A stretch of 64,000 nucleotides of DNA, taken from contig NC_081412.1 of assembly GCF_030272615.1 (NCBI RefSeq), positions 539,673,835-539,737,834 of the forward strand, given 5' to 3'. The notes under the pieces were generated by a model, which was given only the letters and a program-made list of their open reading frames with translations, did not search any database and was not told the DNA's origin. Both the position numbers and the translations under genes were made by a program. Shown here piece by piece: positions 33,597-46,209 of the stretch. This DNA comes from Cryptomeria japonica (taxonomy: Eukaryota > Streptophyta > Pinopsida > Cupressales > Cupressaceae). The stretch's first letter is position 1, and each line of letters begins with the position of its first letter.

Positions 33597-34260
33597 AGGT
33601 CTCAATCGTTCAACCCCTAACCTCTGTAGGGCAGAAGTATCTTTATATGATGTCAGCCTGTGTTTTAATAATATAGGTAGATGTACATTTATACAAATAA
33701 TAAAAATAATTTACCAAAAATTGCAAATTTCAAATGTTTAATGAAAATATACTTCAAATGTGTTTATAATATAGTTCAAGCACTGATGTTTTCTTGCACT
33801 AGTGTTGTCTTTATCCTATGTTAGTAAGAATACATTCTAGAACTTCTCAACGGCGTGGATGAGCTTCTTTGGACTGGGCAATTTTTCCCCGTTAGTTTTT
33901 CTTGTTATAGTTTTGTTGAAATTTGTTCAAAATCAGCCACAAGATGATTTCAAGGGAGATGGAAATGTTATTTTTAGTGACCTAGAATTTGTGGATGATG
34001 GTATACTATAGATTTGTTCGGTAAAGGGTAGAATAAAATATTGTAGTTATTGGTATTTATTTAAATAGTTTTTATCTATTTTTAAGTAAGAATTTAGTTA
34101 TTGTTGATATTGTTTTGTGTTGTTGTTTTTTATTTTTAATCATAATGTTTTATTTAATATTCAATTTGCAAATAGAATTTAATATTTAAATTATATTCAA
34201 TTTTATTTGAAGGGTGGAGTTGAGTTTTGTTGCATCTGATGTAGTCATGACGCTCTCTTT
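33597..34260 (+). other. 3' region of NLR unit 1
   Basis: Non-coding. GTAGGGCAGAAGTAT...ATATGATGTCAGC (33627) matches 50472 in unit 3, and CTCAACGGCGTGGATG (33846) matches 50537. The stretch around 33900-34050 resembles 53080-53220, as though unit 3's 3' region was split by 50.6-53.08 kb. Confidence 0.6.
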
Positions 34261-35250
34261 TACCATGAATGTTGATCTATGCCTATGCATGTGATTGCAT
34301 GACCATTTTCTAGTTTTTCTCTATCCTCCTATGTCAAGATCTAGTTTTATCTCTGAGGTTTTTGGGCTTTGTTTGGTATTTATTACTTCTTATTGTGAGT
34401 TGTGTTCTCATGCCAAGTTCAAGAGGGATCTCAAGAGGTCCTTTTCCTTCTCCTTTCAAAGAACTTATTCAAACAGGTATTTCAATCACTTTTGTGCATA
34501 TTGATACCCTCAATTTTCTCATGCAAGAGACCCACGTAAATCATTCGAACAATTTTCATGGTTCTTCTTAGCACCCTAGGGAGTGTTTACCAAAAAGCAA
34601 CGTGAGACAAGTGTGGTTATCAACTCTGAGATCATTGTAGAAGATGATCACTATTACTACCAGCATGCCTTGATATGAAATTTCATGGGAATATGAGCTT
34701 CACTCCCCTTTTTGGAGAATTGGGTGCATTACATGTGGCAACCAAAGGATGAAAGGGAAGTTATTTTAGTGCACCAAATCTGTTTTTCATTGTAATCTTT
34801 TCCTAGATGGTGGTTCAGGATAGAGCTTTTGAAGGTGGACCATATTTCCATAATAAAGCTAATCATTTTTTTTAAGCCTTGGCATTTGGGGTTTGATCCT
34901 TCTAAAGAGCTCCCATATAAGGTTCATGCTTCAATCTATCTCCTTTGTCATCCAATGGATTTTTGGCAGTCTAATATTATTCATAGGATTGATGATATTC
35001 TTAATAAAGCTTTGGGTCCTTGTCATCATGTTTTTTAGCATAAAGTGCTCTCTTATGCTCATATATATGTTGATATTGATCTTAATTTTTCTTTTCTAGA
35101 ATCTATTGAGCTTAGATTAGACAATTTACCATGGATTTAATATTTGGTTATGAAGCTCCTTTGTTTAGCTATCTTCTTTACCATATTTATAAGCAACTTT
35201 AAAGGAATTACCCAAAGAAGCCTTCTGATGTTCTTCACCCTTCTCTTGAG
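34261..35250 (+). pseudogene. retroelement ORF1-like protein resembling DUF4283
   Basis: The reading frame at 34829-35140 reads FFKPWHLGFDPSKELPYKVH, HPMDFWQSNIIHRIDDILNK, LSYAHIYVDIDLNFSFLE. The pattern of a PLEFW-like box, an I-G-LG helix and a YA-IYVDIDL strand is that of the DUF4283 domain in plant LINE ORF1 and related gag-like proteins, which bind nucleic acid. A stop interrupts after HHVF. No zinc knuckle is seen downstream. Confidence 0.6.
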
Positions 35251-36150
35251 TCTCCCAATTATAATTATGATGTGAAGGATAAACCACCAATGCCTACTAA
35301 GTATAAAGAGCCTAATGAGTTTATCCCAATGAGAGATGGGAATAAACAGAGCTTGAAGACCCTAATGAGTTTATAAACAAAGAGAGCTAGGAATAAAGGG
35401 AAAACCATTATTTGAAAAAAGAAATGCATGTCCAAAGGGGTCTCTAACAATAGATTTGAAGTGTTATATTCCTTGGATCTAAATGTGTTGCCCAATAATT
35501 CAACTATCTCAACTCTGGCTCCTTCTACAATTATTATTGATTCATCTCATGATAGTCAACTTTCCTTTTAATATACTTGTTCTATCTGGGGATACTAATC
35601 CTTCAATCACTACCCGTCCTAAGGACAAATGTGTGCTTGACTCATTTGTTCAAGTCACTATAAGTATTTATAATTTGGACTTGTTGTTTCTTGCCAGATA
35701 TTTCTTAGTTGATTCTACAATTGATAATCTCAAAAAATGGTCTCCTCCTTCAGGCCTTCAACAAAAGACTCAAAAAGGATACATTGGAGAAATGTAGTAA
35801 TATTGGTAGGAAAAGTACTCGAGATAATATGACGCTGGTGAGTGAAACTTTGGTAAAATAGGGTGCTATTTGTTCTCTATATTCCCATTTCACTAAGTCT
35901 CACCAATGAGTATTATTTCAAGGAATGCAAGGTGTTTGGGTAACACTGCTTGCCAAAGGGTTGTTAAAAATATTGTTTTCCTTTATAATTCTATTACTTT
36001 ATTTCTTAAAGAGACTAAATTTTTTGTGAAATGTAAAATGCTTCTTATCCTATGGAGGGTTAGTATCAATCCAACATTTCTAATTTTAATCCATCCACCA
36101 AAGGAACTTTCAATAACCTAGCCCAAAATGTTACATCTTTACAACATTAA
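35251..36150 (+). other. degraded retroelement DNA
   Basis: Between the ORF1-like block and the gag piece at 36151. The frames are short and unrecognised; a duplicated phrase CCTAATGAGTTTAT occurs at 35309 and 35361. Confidence 0.4.
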
Positions 36151-36459
36151 TTGGTTTCCATAACTCAATCTAAGTACAATGTTCCCACATTTGATGTAGT
36201 GAGCCCACTACCCAATAATATTGTTTGTGCGGTTCCCCCTAAGCACACAAAAGCTCCCCAATTAGAGTTGTACAATGGGAAAGGTGACCCCTTGACTCAT
36301 GTGGAAACATTTCAAACTTTCTGTAGTCATTTTGCTCATAACCAAAGACTTATGGCCCTATATTGTTTACTAGAACCTTTAGAGATAAAGCCTTGCAATA
36401 GTATTATTATTTTTCTCCTTATTATATTACTTCTTTTGTTGTTTATTAAGAACTATATC
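36151..36459 (+). pseudogene. Gypsy-type gag fragment
   Basis: Reads PKHTKAPQLELYNGKGDPLT then HVETFQTFCSHFAHNQRLMA, the start of the Retrotrans_gag capsid domain (P-LE-Y-G-DP--H---F). It stops near 36400 in low-complexity Leu/Ile/Phe. The NLR upstream repeat copy B begins right after it. Confidence 0.7.
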
Positions 36460-39400
36460 AGTATTCTTCATTTACCTTAAGACCTTTGCTAGACTGCATA
36501 ATTTTCCACACATTATATTTTTGATATTATGTATGCTTAATATATAGTTCATTGTTCATTTTATTTCTTTACATTATTTATACTCTTACATTCTTATCTT
36601 CAAATTATATGTAATTTAATGTAGCATTTTTCCTCTCCTCAAATCCCTTTTCTCTTATAGATTTCACCAATTCCAGGGGCACATAGCATCACTATAACCC
36701 TTATGTCAATCTTTCAAATAGTGTTAGATGCTCCATACAAAATCACCATACTATCTAAAAAAATGTTATCCCAATATCTCAATGTTAGTAAGGGATATTA
36801 CCCTCCATAAGTGTAATACTTTCTAACCATACTAATTTCTTATTTTCAAACTTATAAGATTGTATTTTGTACCTACTTTTTGCTTATAAAAGTAAAAAAG
36901 AGCTATCTTTCCTAAATCAACTCTTAATTGTAAATTACATGAATAAAAGGCACTCATATATAACTTTGATTCAAATATACTATGGCATATAGCTACAAGT
37001 GACTCATCAATATATAGAAAAAATATGATTGACTATATGAATGCTTTGAAACAATTAAATTCATTATGCCTTACTTTCACAATTATGTAAGAAATTCATA
37101 TAAATACGAATTTGACCCAAGTTTGTAGATATAAACTTTAGTCTCTATATGATATTCGCTAAAGTTGGTACTTGTTCTTAGTTTTATTAGATTCTTCGAA
37201 TTTGTTTTGTTTTGTTTGATGCATAATTTTTAGGAACATTTTTTTTAGGAGTTTTGAAAGGAGGGTATAATCTTGTTGGTGGAAACCCCAAAGATAACAA
37301 TTTAATAACTTTTAAATAAATAAATTTAATTGGAAGTCATAAATGATTTCCTACATTTTGATGCAAGAAAATAATTCAATAATGAATATTTTGATTATGT
37401 GAATAAATATCTATATATTTTTAATCTTTAAATGATTCTCCTCTTTTCAAAATAAAATTAAATAAATCTTTAAATATAATTAAAAATAATAAATGAAACA
37501 TTAATCATAATTTGAATAAATAGATAATTATTAATTAAAGATATTTATAACCCTAAACTTATCTTAAAAATTATTCTTTTTTAAAGAATCATTCTTACAA
37601 ATCCAAGCAAACAAATGATAAACTAAGAGTCATGAACTAACCCTGAAAACAAGAATAAATAGAAACGGATCATGGATCGGAAGAGCTTGTGAACATTGGA
37701 TTCTTTGCTTCGCAAAATAAATTTCATTAAATATGATATGAAATGACACGCAGATGAGTATATTTTCTTTTGCGTTGGAGCGATGCTGATTCGATTTCTA
37801 CTTTCTTGGTTTGACCATACAATGTCGGCACTTGTGCTTAAGAAAAATGTAATACATTGTTGTCCATTGAGAAGAATGTAAATCATTGATAAAAAGTAAA
37901 CAATTGATACGTTTGCTGATCATTGGGCAAAGCAAATGCAGTAGATTCTCGTGGAAAGAAGAATGGATGCAGACGAAAGGAATTTCAGTCATACAAATAT
38001 TCTCAACTGACGGGGGATGCCAATCAAATGCAGGCATTCTAGAATTCTAGAGTTCTCGCTAGGTACATGGGATCAGCAAAAGACATCGTCACTTGAGATA
38101 TTGCATCAGTAGGGCCACAAGATTCCCCAACACTTTGAAAGTGTAGTAATTTTTTTATATATTTTGAAAATAAAAATCATTTAAGGGATCATATATCTGG
38201 ATTTTGAATTGTTTGATTGTTTATGGTCTTTTCTTATTAAAACATTGTTTAACTGATAAGATTATGTATATATGTTTATGGGTCATTTAATAACAAGATT
38301 TTTTAATTAATTTATGATAATCTTATAGGTTTAAGAGATCAAGAATTTTTAATGTATATATAAAACATATTTTTAATATATTATAATTTATTAATATCAA
38401 TAATTTAATGTGTAGTTCTTTTAATTTAAAATTTGAGTTGCAATTGTCATAACAATAAAAAGTTTGTGTAACTTATTGTTCAGATATTATAACAACCAAT
38501 CATATTTAACAAAACATTTCAATGTAACCATCATCACATCAATAGTGACATGTCATATACTATTTTTGAAAACCTAAGCTTTTAATGACTAAGAATTAAC
38601 TTCAATATTGTAAATAAATTAATGAATTATGTAATTTTTGTTGAAGATATAGATCATATTCCTTTTGAGGCTATAGCGTCAAACACCTCATAGGTCCCTC
38701 AACATCTATATGAACCAAATATTACACTTTTGAATAGCAATTAAAAGACTCTTCTCATCTTTCAAAAGGACCTCAAAGCTAAGGTTTAGAAGTTGGTAGA
38801 AATGTACATGTAGAAAGCATAAGGAAGAGGTTACAAAGAAATTTTTGAAGAAGAGAGAAAAAAAAAAAGTTAAGCCAAAAGATGAAGACCCCCTTGCTCA
38901 AACTATAATTAACATAAGTGAAATATTGGAAAAGGAAGAAATGAGTAAGAAAAATGAGAAAAACTTTAAGATATTAGAGAGAATAAACTCATGTATTGCA
39001 ACCACTCCATTAAAGAAATAGAAGTTTGAGATTGAGGACAATAAGATGGGGGAAAAAAGTACAAAATGATTAAAAAAGAAACCTCTACAATATGAATTAA
39101 AAGTGAAGAGAATGAAACTAGATGACCCTGCAGTGTCATAGACAGAAAACAAAATAGAAATCCCACAACATGCACTAGTAGAACTAGATGCCTTGCAATA
39201 TTTTTTTATCTTTATAATTGTATAATATTGAGTCTAGGAACATATTGATAGTGTGGGATGTACAAGATATATGAAATTGAAGATATAACAAAGAAATAAA
39301 TATATGTTATGAAGTATCTACAATCACCTAATTATATTCATCACAATTTAGGGCTATATAAATGATTCAAGGTTATCCCTTTTAGGTCAAGAGTGATTTT

Positions 39401-40440
39401 AGGAAGTACAATGTGCAACTATGACCTTGATCTATGTCTTCATATTTAGACATTTCACATTACATTTTCATCAAAAAAATCTAATTCCAAATTTAAAATA
39501 TCAAATTTGTACCAAAATCAAATAAATCCCCCTTTCTAAAATATTAATAATGGACTTTTATTTCAATTATTATATACACTACAATTCTATATTCAAAATA
39601 TATCTATCAAACTAAACTCATTTATTTAAATTAATTACTTTATTACTTAATTGTTTGTGTGTATACCCATTAAGAAATAGTATTAAAAGGTGCATTTAAT
39701 TTTCTGAGTCTAGGAACATATTGATAGTCTGGGAAGCACATGATATATGAAACTGAAGATATAACAAAGAAATATAGATATGTTATGAAGTATCTACAAT
39801 CGCCTAATTATATTAATCACAATTTAGGGCTATATAAATGATTCAAGATCACATTTTTTAGGCCAAGAGTGATTTTAGGAAGTACATTGTGCATCTATGA
39901 CCTTGATCTATGTCTTCGTATTTAGACATTTCATGTTACATACGTCAAAAAAATCTGATTCCAAATTTAAAATATGAAATTTGTACAAAAATAAAATAAA
40001 TCCCCCTTTCTAAAATATTAATAATAGACTTTTATTTCAATTATTATTTACACTACAATTCTATATTCAAAATATATTTATCAAACTAAACTCATTTATT
40101 TAGATTAATTACTTTATTACTTAATTGTTTGTGTGTGTGCCCATTAAGAAATATTATTAAAGGGTGCATTTAATTTTCCTAAAATGCTTCATTATATGAA
40201 TGAAACTCAATTTATTCAATGGTTTTTGTTTATTAAACTTTGTACCTTACAATCACAATATCGTTCCTTCTCTCAGATGTTATAAGTATATTATGGTTTT
40301 TATGACTTCCACCAAGATACTTTTATTTATGTGATTAATTAATTTGAGATTGCTTTAATTTAAACAATGATCTATCTAAAGAAAAAAGAAACATAAGAAT
40401 TCTTATAATTTTCAAAACATACTCTTTATTTTATTTTTTT
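36460..40440 (+). repeat. NLR-unit upstream repeat, copy B
   Basis: No gene is visible. Colinear with copy A (13120-13490 plus 15785-19700) and uninterrupted by LINEs, so it shows what copy A looked like before insertion. It includes a 476-bp tandem duplication at 39229-40180. It breaks off near 40440 in ACTCTTTATTTTATTTTT; the missing proximal part resumes at 46205. Confidence 0.8.
39229..40180 (+). repeat. 476-bp tandem duplication
   Basis: Units 39229-39704 and 39705-40180 both start TGAGTCTAGGAACATATTGA and end TGCATTTAATTTTC. By eye they differ at only a few percent of sites. Copies A, C and D have one unit only. Confidence 0.92.
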
Positions 40441-41128
40441 ATCTATTAACAAATTATTTCAAAAAATAGAAAAATATTTTGATTAATCCATTTAATATAA
40501 TTGAAAAATGAAACAATTCAAATAAATCAATTTATTAAAAAAAGTTAATTGCTGAAATAAATTTGGATTTCTCTACTCAATAACTTTACCTAATTTCTTA
40601 TCTATTAAAAATAATTTTAAGTATTATAAAAAATATTTTGATTAATCTATTTAATATTATTAAAAAGTATAACAATTCAAGTAAATTAATATATTAAAAA
40701 AAAGAAGTTAATCTATAAAAGTAAAATTTGAGTTCTCTACTCAATGATGTTACCTAATTTCCCACTTAATCTCCGTTACAACCTTCTAACAATAAAAGAT
40801 GAGAATAAATTATATTCTTTTCAATTGTGTACTAGTTCATGGTGAATCATAATCTATATCCTTAATTACACATCATATTCAATCAAAATCAATATGGTTT
40901 GGTTTTTGTCTTAGATCAACATGAATCAAGGAGCACCAAGTCCATTGCCATGGAAAGCACAACAAAATTTTGAATGAGATGTTTCCTCTCTTAAAATTTT
41001 GCTTATAACTTCTTAAACTATCTTTACTCAATGATTGCTCTAAAGAATAAAAAATCTATCAGTACAGAATCAAATGTGCATTACTAGGCGAATTTTAAGA
41101 GGACGTGAATTTTAAGTTGGAAGTCAAA
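40441..41128. other. non-genic AT-rich DNA
   Basis: No gene. A loose duplication of TAATCNATTTAATAT...AATTCAA words occurs at 40480-40560 and 40640-40720. Confidence 0.5.
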
Positions 41129-42080
41129 GAAATTGATGTGTGATGTTTCATGTAGTACAGAGGATATGAATTTTTCATAGGATAAGTGTATTTTTGCTGA
41201 AGAAGTTTGTGATAAAGATTGTGAAAAAGAAAATGATAATTTTTTTAAATGTAATGGCAATAAAATGAATATTGGTTTGAAAATTATGAAAAGAATGTGT
41301 TATAGAGGTAAAGGATTGAGAAAGAATGGACAAGGAATAAAGGATCCAATTGAGCCAACAATGAGACCCAAATATGAATGTCTTGGATATGTTGTAGGTA
41401 GAAGAGAGAATGATATAGGTGTTTCATGTTCAAGCAAATCAATTCAAGTGATGCAAAGTATACATTGTAATAGGAAAGGACATACGAAAGAAAAATGTTG
41501 GGATTTACATCCTTCTACCCTATGTGGGTTGAGAAATCATTGTGAAAAGATGTGTTGGAATAGAGAATCAGATAATCAATATGTGACGAGTTGTATGAAA
41601 ATAAACTGTGGATGGAGCTTTGGATCCAGCTGGAAGAAAATTACAGGTATGATCAAGAATTTGTTCAAGTATTAAAGTTCACATGTGAAAGTTGATAGAA
41701 ATCAACAAATATTTTCAAAAGGCATAGCAAATATTTCATGTCAAAAGAGATCATTGTCTAGCAAGACATCTAGAGATAAGTTGCAAGAACTTCCATATTG
41801 AAGGTTTGAAAATCAAGATATTGAGAGATTGCTGTAGTAGTGGGAGAAGCCAAATGAATGGCACCATTATTAAGAATTGGTAATGAATTGAAGCTATGGA
41901 ATAAAAGAATTAGAAAAAGTTCATAGACTTCATTGAAAACAAAGGAAAAGAAATTGCAAAGAATGATGTTTCATTGGTATAAGTGATTGTAATTGTAAAT
42001 GGATACCTAACAAGGCTTTAGGATGGGATCCATCTCTACTAGATCATGGAATGTATATTCAAAGTAATCTATTAGTGGTA
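41129..42080 (+). pseudogene. Copia gag/3' internal fragment with zinc knuckle
   Basis: 41129-41460 duplicates 43808-44130 (DKCVFAEEVCDKDCEKEND-like, then RPKYECLGYVVGRRENDIG). It continues through IHCNRKGHTKEKCW (CX4HX4C kept, first Cys lost) and then breaks down. Near 42000 it reads CKWIPNKALGWDPS, a phrase repeated at 45850 just before another LTR. It is a deletion copy lacking pol and leads to the polypurine tract at 42081. Confidence 0.7.
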
Positions 42081-42095
42081 AAAATTAGGGGGGAG
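42081..42095 (+). other. polypurine tract
   Basis: AAAATTAGGGGGGAG directly before the LTR start TGTTAGAG. Confidence 0.75.
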
Positions 42096-42455
42096 TGTTA
42101 GAGAATTTTTGTAATTTCTACGAACTTAAAATAAATTCATCTACTCCCCTGCCAACTGGCATTAAGAAATATCGGTGATAGAACCTAGGTAATACAAGTA
42201 AATGAGAGGAACTCAAGTTCACATTCAACGCATGTGCTCTTTACTGTTATGTATTCCAGATTGTTCTAGTGCCTAAATAAATAGAGGTAGTCTTAATAGG
42301 ATATGCATTGAATGGTGTCTAGACATGATCAAGTGATCAATAGAATGCAAAAACATTCAATTATAAAAGAGTATATCAATTAATAGAGAATTATCGTGCA
42401 GTAGCACTGAGAAAGATTTGGCAATGGTATATGTGTTTGTCTCCATCCACCTCCA
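42096..42455 (+). repeat. short Copia LTR, first copy
   Basis: Starts TGTTAGAGAATTTTTG, ends CATCCACCTCCA. It aligns with 44171-44531 (CATGATCAAGTGATCA, TATATGTGTTTGTCTCC). A degenerate tRNA-Met primer site (TAGTATAAGAGCCAAAG, 42462) follows it, so it serves as 5' LTR for the fragment to its right and as 3' LTR for the one to its left. Confidence 0.82.
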
Positions 42456-44170
42456 GTAGAGTAGTATAAGAGCCAAAGGTTTGTCAGTTACCTATAGGAA
42501 GAGCCAAGGTCTCTATTGTGTTTGTTATGGAATTGAGTATCAGTTATATAATTTTAGTGTTGGTTGTGTATATTGCTAGTATTGAAATAAATTTATAGTC
42601 TGTTGTTGGAAGCTAATCTGAGTTGTGTAGGAGTATAGGAGAGAGGTTGGATTTGTATTGTTTTCTCCTTAGGTGGTCAGCTATGTGTGATATGTTGTGA
42701 TTTCTATGAGTCGGTTAATGAACAAAATGTTGATTTGGCTATGATCTAAACTTTTATCTTTGTTTAGTTTAACTATGGCATAGAGTAAGTTGCTCTAACA
42801 ACCAAAGTATAACAACCAATAGTGTAGAAAACATGTTTCTTTAGTGAAGTGTCTAGTCTTTAGTTTGTAAGGAAGAGCCAAAGGTAACATCCGTGGAAGA
42901 GCTTAAAAAGGATGAGAGTTGATACAATGGTAGTGGAGTTTGTTGCTGAGCTCACAAAAGAGGACAAAGAAAGGTTGTGAAAGATGGCTATTATAGTCAA
43001 ACTGAAGGCATTCAAAGTAGCCAAGGGTTCGTAGTCACTACTAAAATAGAGGACTAAGGAGATCAAATAGAGAAGAAGTCATTTCCAGAGAAGGAGTAGA
43101 TTCAACTACTACAGTTTGATGGTAAAAATTGATTAAAAATTTATTTGAAAAGGTGATGTTGAAGTTTTCAAATTATAGATGTTATGTTTGAAAATAATGT
43201 TGTATATTTCTAGGAGTCAAGAAGTTGTTGAAAGTGTGTTTGAGCTACAATTGTTAAAGGATTTATTATTATAGTGTCAATGATTTGTCAAGCTTGAAGA
43301 AAGAATGTGAAATTTGATGAAAATGTAGTAAACTAAAGGCACAACTAAACTATTCAAGTGAGTTTAAATTGTTTGATTCAATGGGAAAATTAGGAAAAAG
43401 AGTGTTGAAGGAAAATATAATTATAATTTCTGAGATGATTTTTTAAAATAAGAATTAATAGAAGTGAAGAAAACTAAAGTCCGAATACAAGAAAAAAAAT
43501 ATAAACTTTTGAATGAAAATAATGATTATAAAGAGAAAATTGAAGTGCTAGAGGAGAAGTTAAATTGGTTGGAAGAAGAACATATTTTGCAAATGAAGGA
43601 ATAGATTAAATTTGATGAGAAAAATAAAGTGTTAAATAAAAATTTAAAACTGTTTGATGAGATTAGGAAAAGGAATGAAGAACTAGAACAAAGAGTGAAG
43701 ATATTTGATGATTTAGAAGAAAAGATGAAGAAATTAAAATTAGAGAATAGTTTATGCAAGAAGGAAATATCAAAACTAAATGAGGAAAATGAAACTTTCA
43801 AGTCAAATAAATTGGTTTGTGATGCTTCATATAGTATAGAGGATATGAATTTGTCATATGATAAGTGTGTTTTTGCTGAAGAAGTTTGTGATAAAGATTG
43901 TGAAAAAGAAAATGATAAAAATGAATATTGGTTTGAAAATTATGAAAACAATGGGTTATAGAGATAAAGTATTGGGAAAGAATGAACAAGGGATGAAGGA
44001 TCCAATTGAGCCAATAATGAGACCCATATATGAAGGTCTTGGATATGTTATAGGTAGAAGAGAGAATGATATAGGTATTTCATGTTCAGGCAAATCAGTT
44101 CAAGTGATCCAAAGTATACATTGTTCACATTATAGTTTAGGTATAATATAGGTACTTCTATTTTGGTAAT
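42456..44170 (+). pseudogene. Copia gag with coiled coil, decayed
   Basis: Internal region of a short Copia derivative. Near 43100 a broken LQFDGKN recalls the gag start. 43260-43800 is a long Lys/Glu/Asn-rich coiled coil, open at 43629-43961 (RNEELEQRVKIFDDLEEKMK). It continues to RPIYEGLGYVIGRRENDIG and stops in the zinc knuckle (IHCSH) near 44130. Everything from the knuckle to the 3' LTR is deleted. Confidence 0.72.
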
Positions 44171-44531
44171 TTCTACCAGCTTCCAAACTCCACCGACCAT
44201 ATTAAATTTATCTACTCCCCTACCAACTAGCATTAAGAAATTTCAATGATAGAAGAGTTTGGATAATAGAAGTAAATGAGAGGAACTCCAGTTCAGATGC
44301 AAAGCATGTGATCTTTACTATTATGTATTCTAGATTGTTGTAGTGTTTGGATAAATAGAGGTAGTTGTAACAGGCTATGCATCGAATGGTGTCTAAACAT
44401 GATCAAGTGATCATGAGAATACAATAGCATTCAGTTGTAATATAGTATATCAATTAATAGAGAATAATAGTGTAACAGTTCACTAAGAAATATTTGGCAA
44501 TGGTATATGTGTTTGTCTCCATCCACCTCCA
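44171..44531 (+). repeat. short Copia LTR, second copy
   Basis: Partner of 42096-42455 but lacking its first 15 bases. Ends CATCCACCTCCA. Confidence 0.8.
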
Positions 44532-44541
44532 TCATTTTTAA

Positions 44542-44716
44542 TGATTAGAATTGATAGACAGGTACATATTTATTTTAGGTATTGTATGATGGTATAAAAA
44601 TATTACAGAGAAGAGCTGTGAAGAACAACTGCACCATTAATTGAAAAAAGACAGAAACACAAAGGAGAAACCCAAAATATTTTGGGCTTCTCCTTTGTGT
44701 GTTTATCTGTTTTCAT
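44542..44716 (+). repeat. Copia 5' LTR of the next element
   Basis: Ends TTATCTGTTTTCA and is followed at once by a tRNA-Met primer site. Its end matches the end of 45948-46209 (GGGCTTCTCCTTTG against GGGTTTCTCCTTTG). The start at TGATTAG is less certain. Confidence 0.65.
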
Positions 44717-44733
44717 GGTATTAGAGCCACGGT
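44717..44733 (+). other. primer binding site (tRNA-iMet)
   Basis: TGGTATTAGAGCCACGG matches the tRNA-iMet complement with one change, directly after the LTR end. Confidence 0.85.
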
Positions 44734-45947
44734 AGGTAGAAGTGGTGTCTTAATCCAATTTGCAGCCAATGGTGTCACAATATTATGTATTTAGTCAATC
44801 ATGTTTGCTAGTTCCATTAGATCACCAGTGGTAACTAGCAAAGGAGAATCTGGTGACAAACTATTAGCTGTAATTTTTTAGCTTGGCTTGTATTTCTATG
44901 TCCTAGGTGATGCATATAGGCTTGATTTGCATGAATGAATTGTGTGAATATCCAACATTATAGATATTAGATGGAGTTATCTGTGATAGCATAAGGTGCA
45001 AAGTGTATGGGTTGGAGGTGAGAAAGTTTGTGTGTAATGTGAAGGCTATATCGCTGTCAAAAGTGGTCATGTCAAATAAGATTGTTGGAGTTTAAAGATA
45101 TCCCCTGAGTGTTGCAAGTTGTGAAGAATGTGAGAATTTGAAAAGGAATAGTTCAGTGTTGTTTGTAAAGATAACAAGTATGCTCATGTAAATGTGCATA
45201 GGTAATTTTTTGGGCAAATGTATTGAGAGCTACTCACCTTTGTTAAAAGGAAAATCTAAAGTATGGATTGTATCTAACTTATTTTAGGGGGTACATGATC
45301 GGTGGTACCCGACACCTCAGAGTTTGTGGTGTACTTTATTGATGAACCATGTATCCAAAAAGGATTCCTATAGAACTAGAGAGCATAATGGTTGGTTACC
45401 CATGTGTCTCAATAGATGGATTTCTTTTTATATGGACTTAATAATCAATCTAGGTACAAGCCCACAATGATGAAAGATAGTGAGTGCATTGTATATTGGT
45501 TTCCCTATTATGACAGTTCGTGGTCATTGGAGACCTTTGAGTGCTAGGTTTGTGGTAAGTTGAAACCACTTGAGTGGAAAGTATTTGAGTGAAGAGTTGA
45601 TGGTAAGATAGAAACCATTTGAGTGAAGAGTTTGTGGTCAACTAGAAACCACTTGAGAAGTTTGTTGGGTTTGTGGTTAGCCAAAACCACTTGAGTGAAA
45701 GTTTGTGGTAAGATTGAAACCACTTGAGAATTGTATCCCTTAAGGGTGAGCCGTAAAAAACCAAAGTGATTTTGATGAGGGCAAAGTGATTTTTGATAAG
45801 GGGAAGACCATAGCACATGAAAGCCCATTTAGACAAAAGTTGTGAAATGTTGTAAATGGGTACCTAAGAAGGCTTTAGGCCGGGATCCATCCATTTTAGT
45901 TTATGGGGGGATATCTTAAAGCAATTAGATAATTAATTTATTGGGGG
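44734..45947 (+). mobile_element. internal region of a deleted Copia element
   Basis: Only about 1.2 kb lies between primer site and 3' LTR, so most of pol is lost. RNase H remnants are not clear. 45548-45732 is a tandem repeat, and near 45855 CKWVPKKALGRDPS repeats a phrase seen at 42000. A purine run ATTGGGGGA precedes the 3' LTR. Confidence 0.65.
45548..45732 (+). repeat. degenerate tandem repeat in a Copia 3' region
   Basis: Five copies of GAAACCACTTGAGTGAA-type units (45562, 45611, 45645, 45684, 45717), spaced 33-49 bases and each followed by GTTTGTGGTAAG-like sequence. Confidence 0.85.
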
Positions 45948-46209
45948 ATGTTAGAATAAATTAATTATCCCACTAACAACCGACCAACAAAGATTGTCAG
46001 CACAGACCTTCCACCAACCAAGCTTCATCCATGCCTTTCACGTGGAGTTGTTCAAGAGACTTCCTTCACCTGCCCACCATTAATGTTGCAGCTAACTTCT
46101 GCCTACACTAAACTTAATATTTAATGTGTATATGCCTATATATTGATTGAATAGAAATGAAATCTTAGAGCCCAATTTTGGGTTTCTCCTTTGGGGTCCT
46201 ATCTGTTTT
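45948..46209 (+). repeat. Copia 3' LTR
   Basis: Starts TGTTAGAATAAATTAA, ends CTATCTGTTTTCA. Immediately after it the NLR upstream sequence resumes. Confidence 0.7.
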
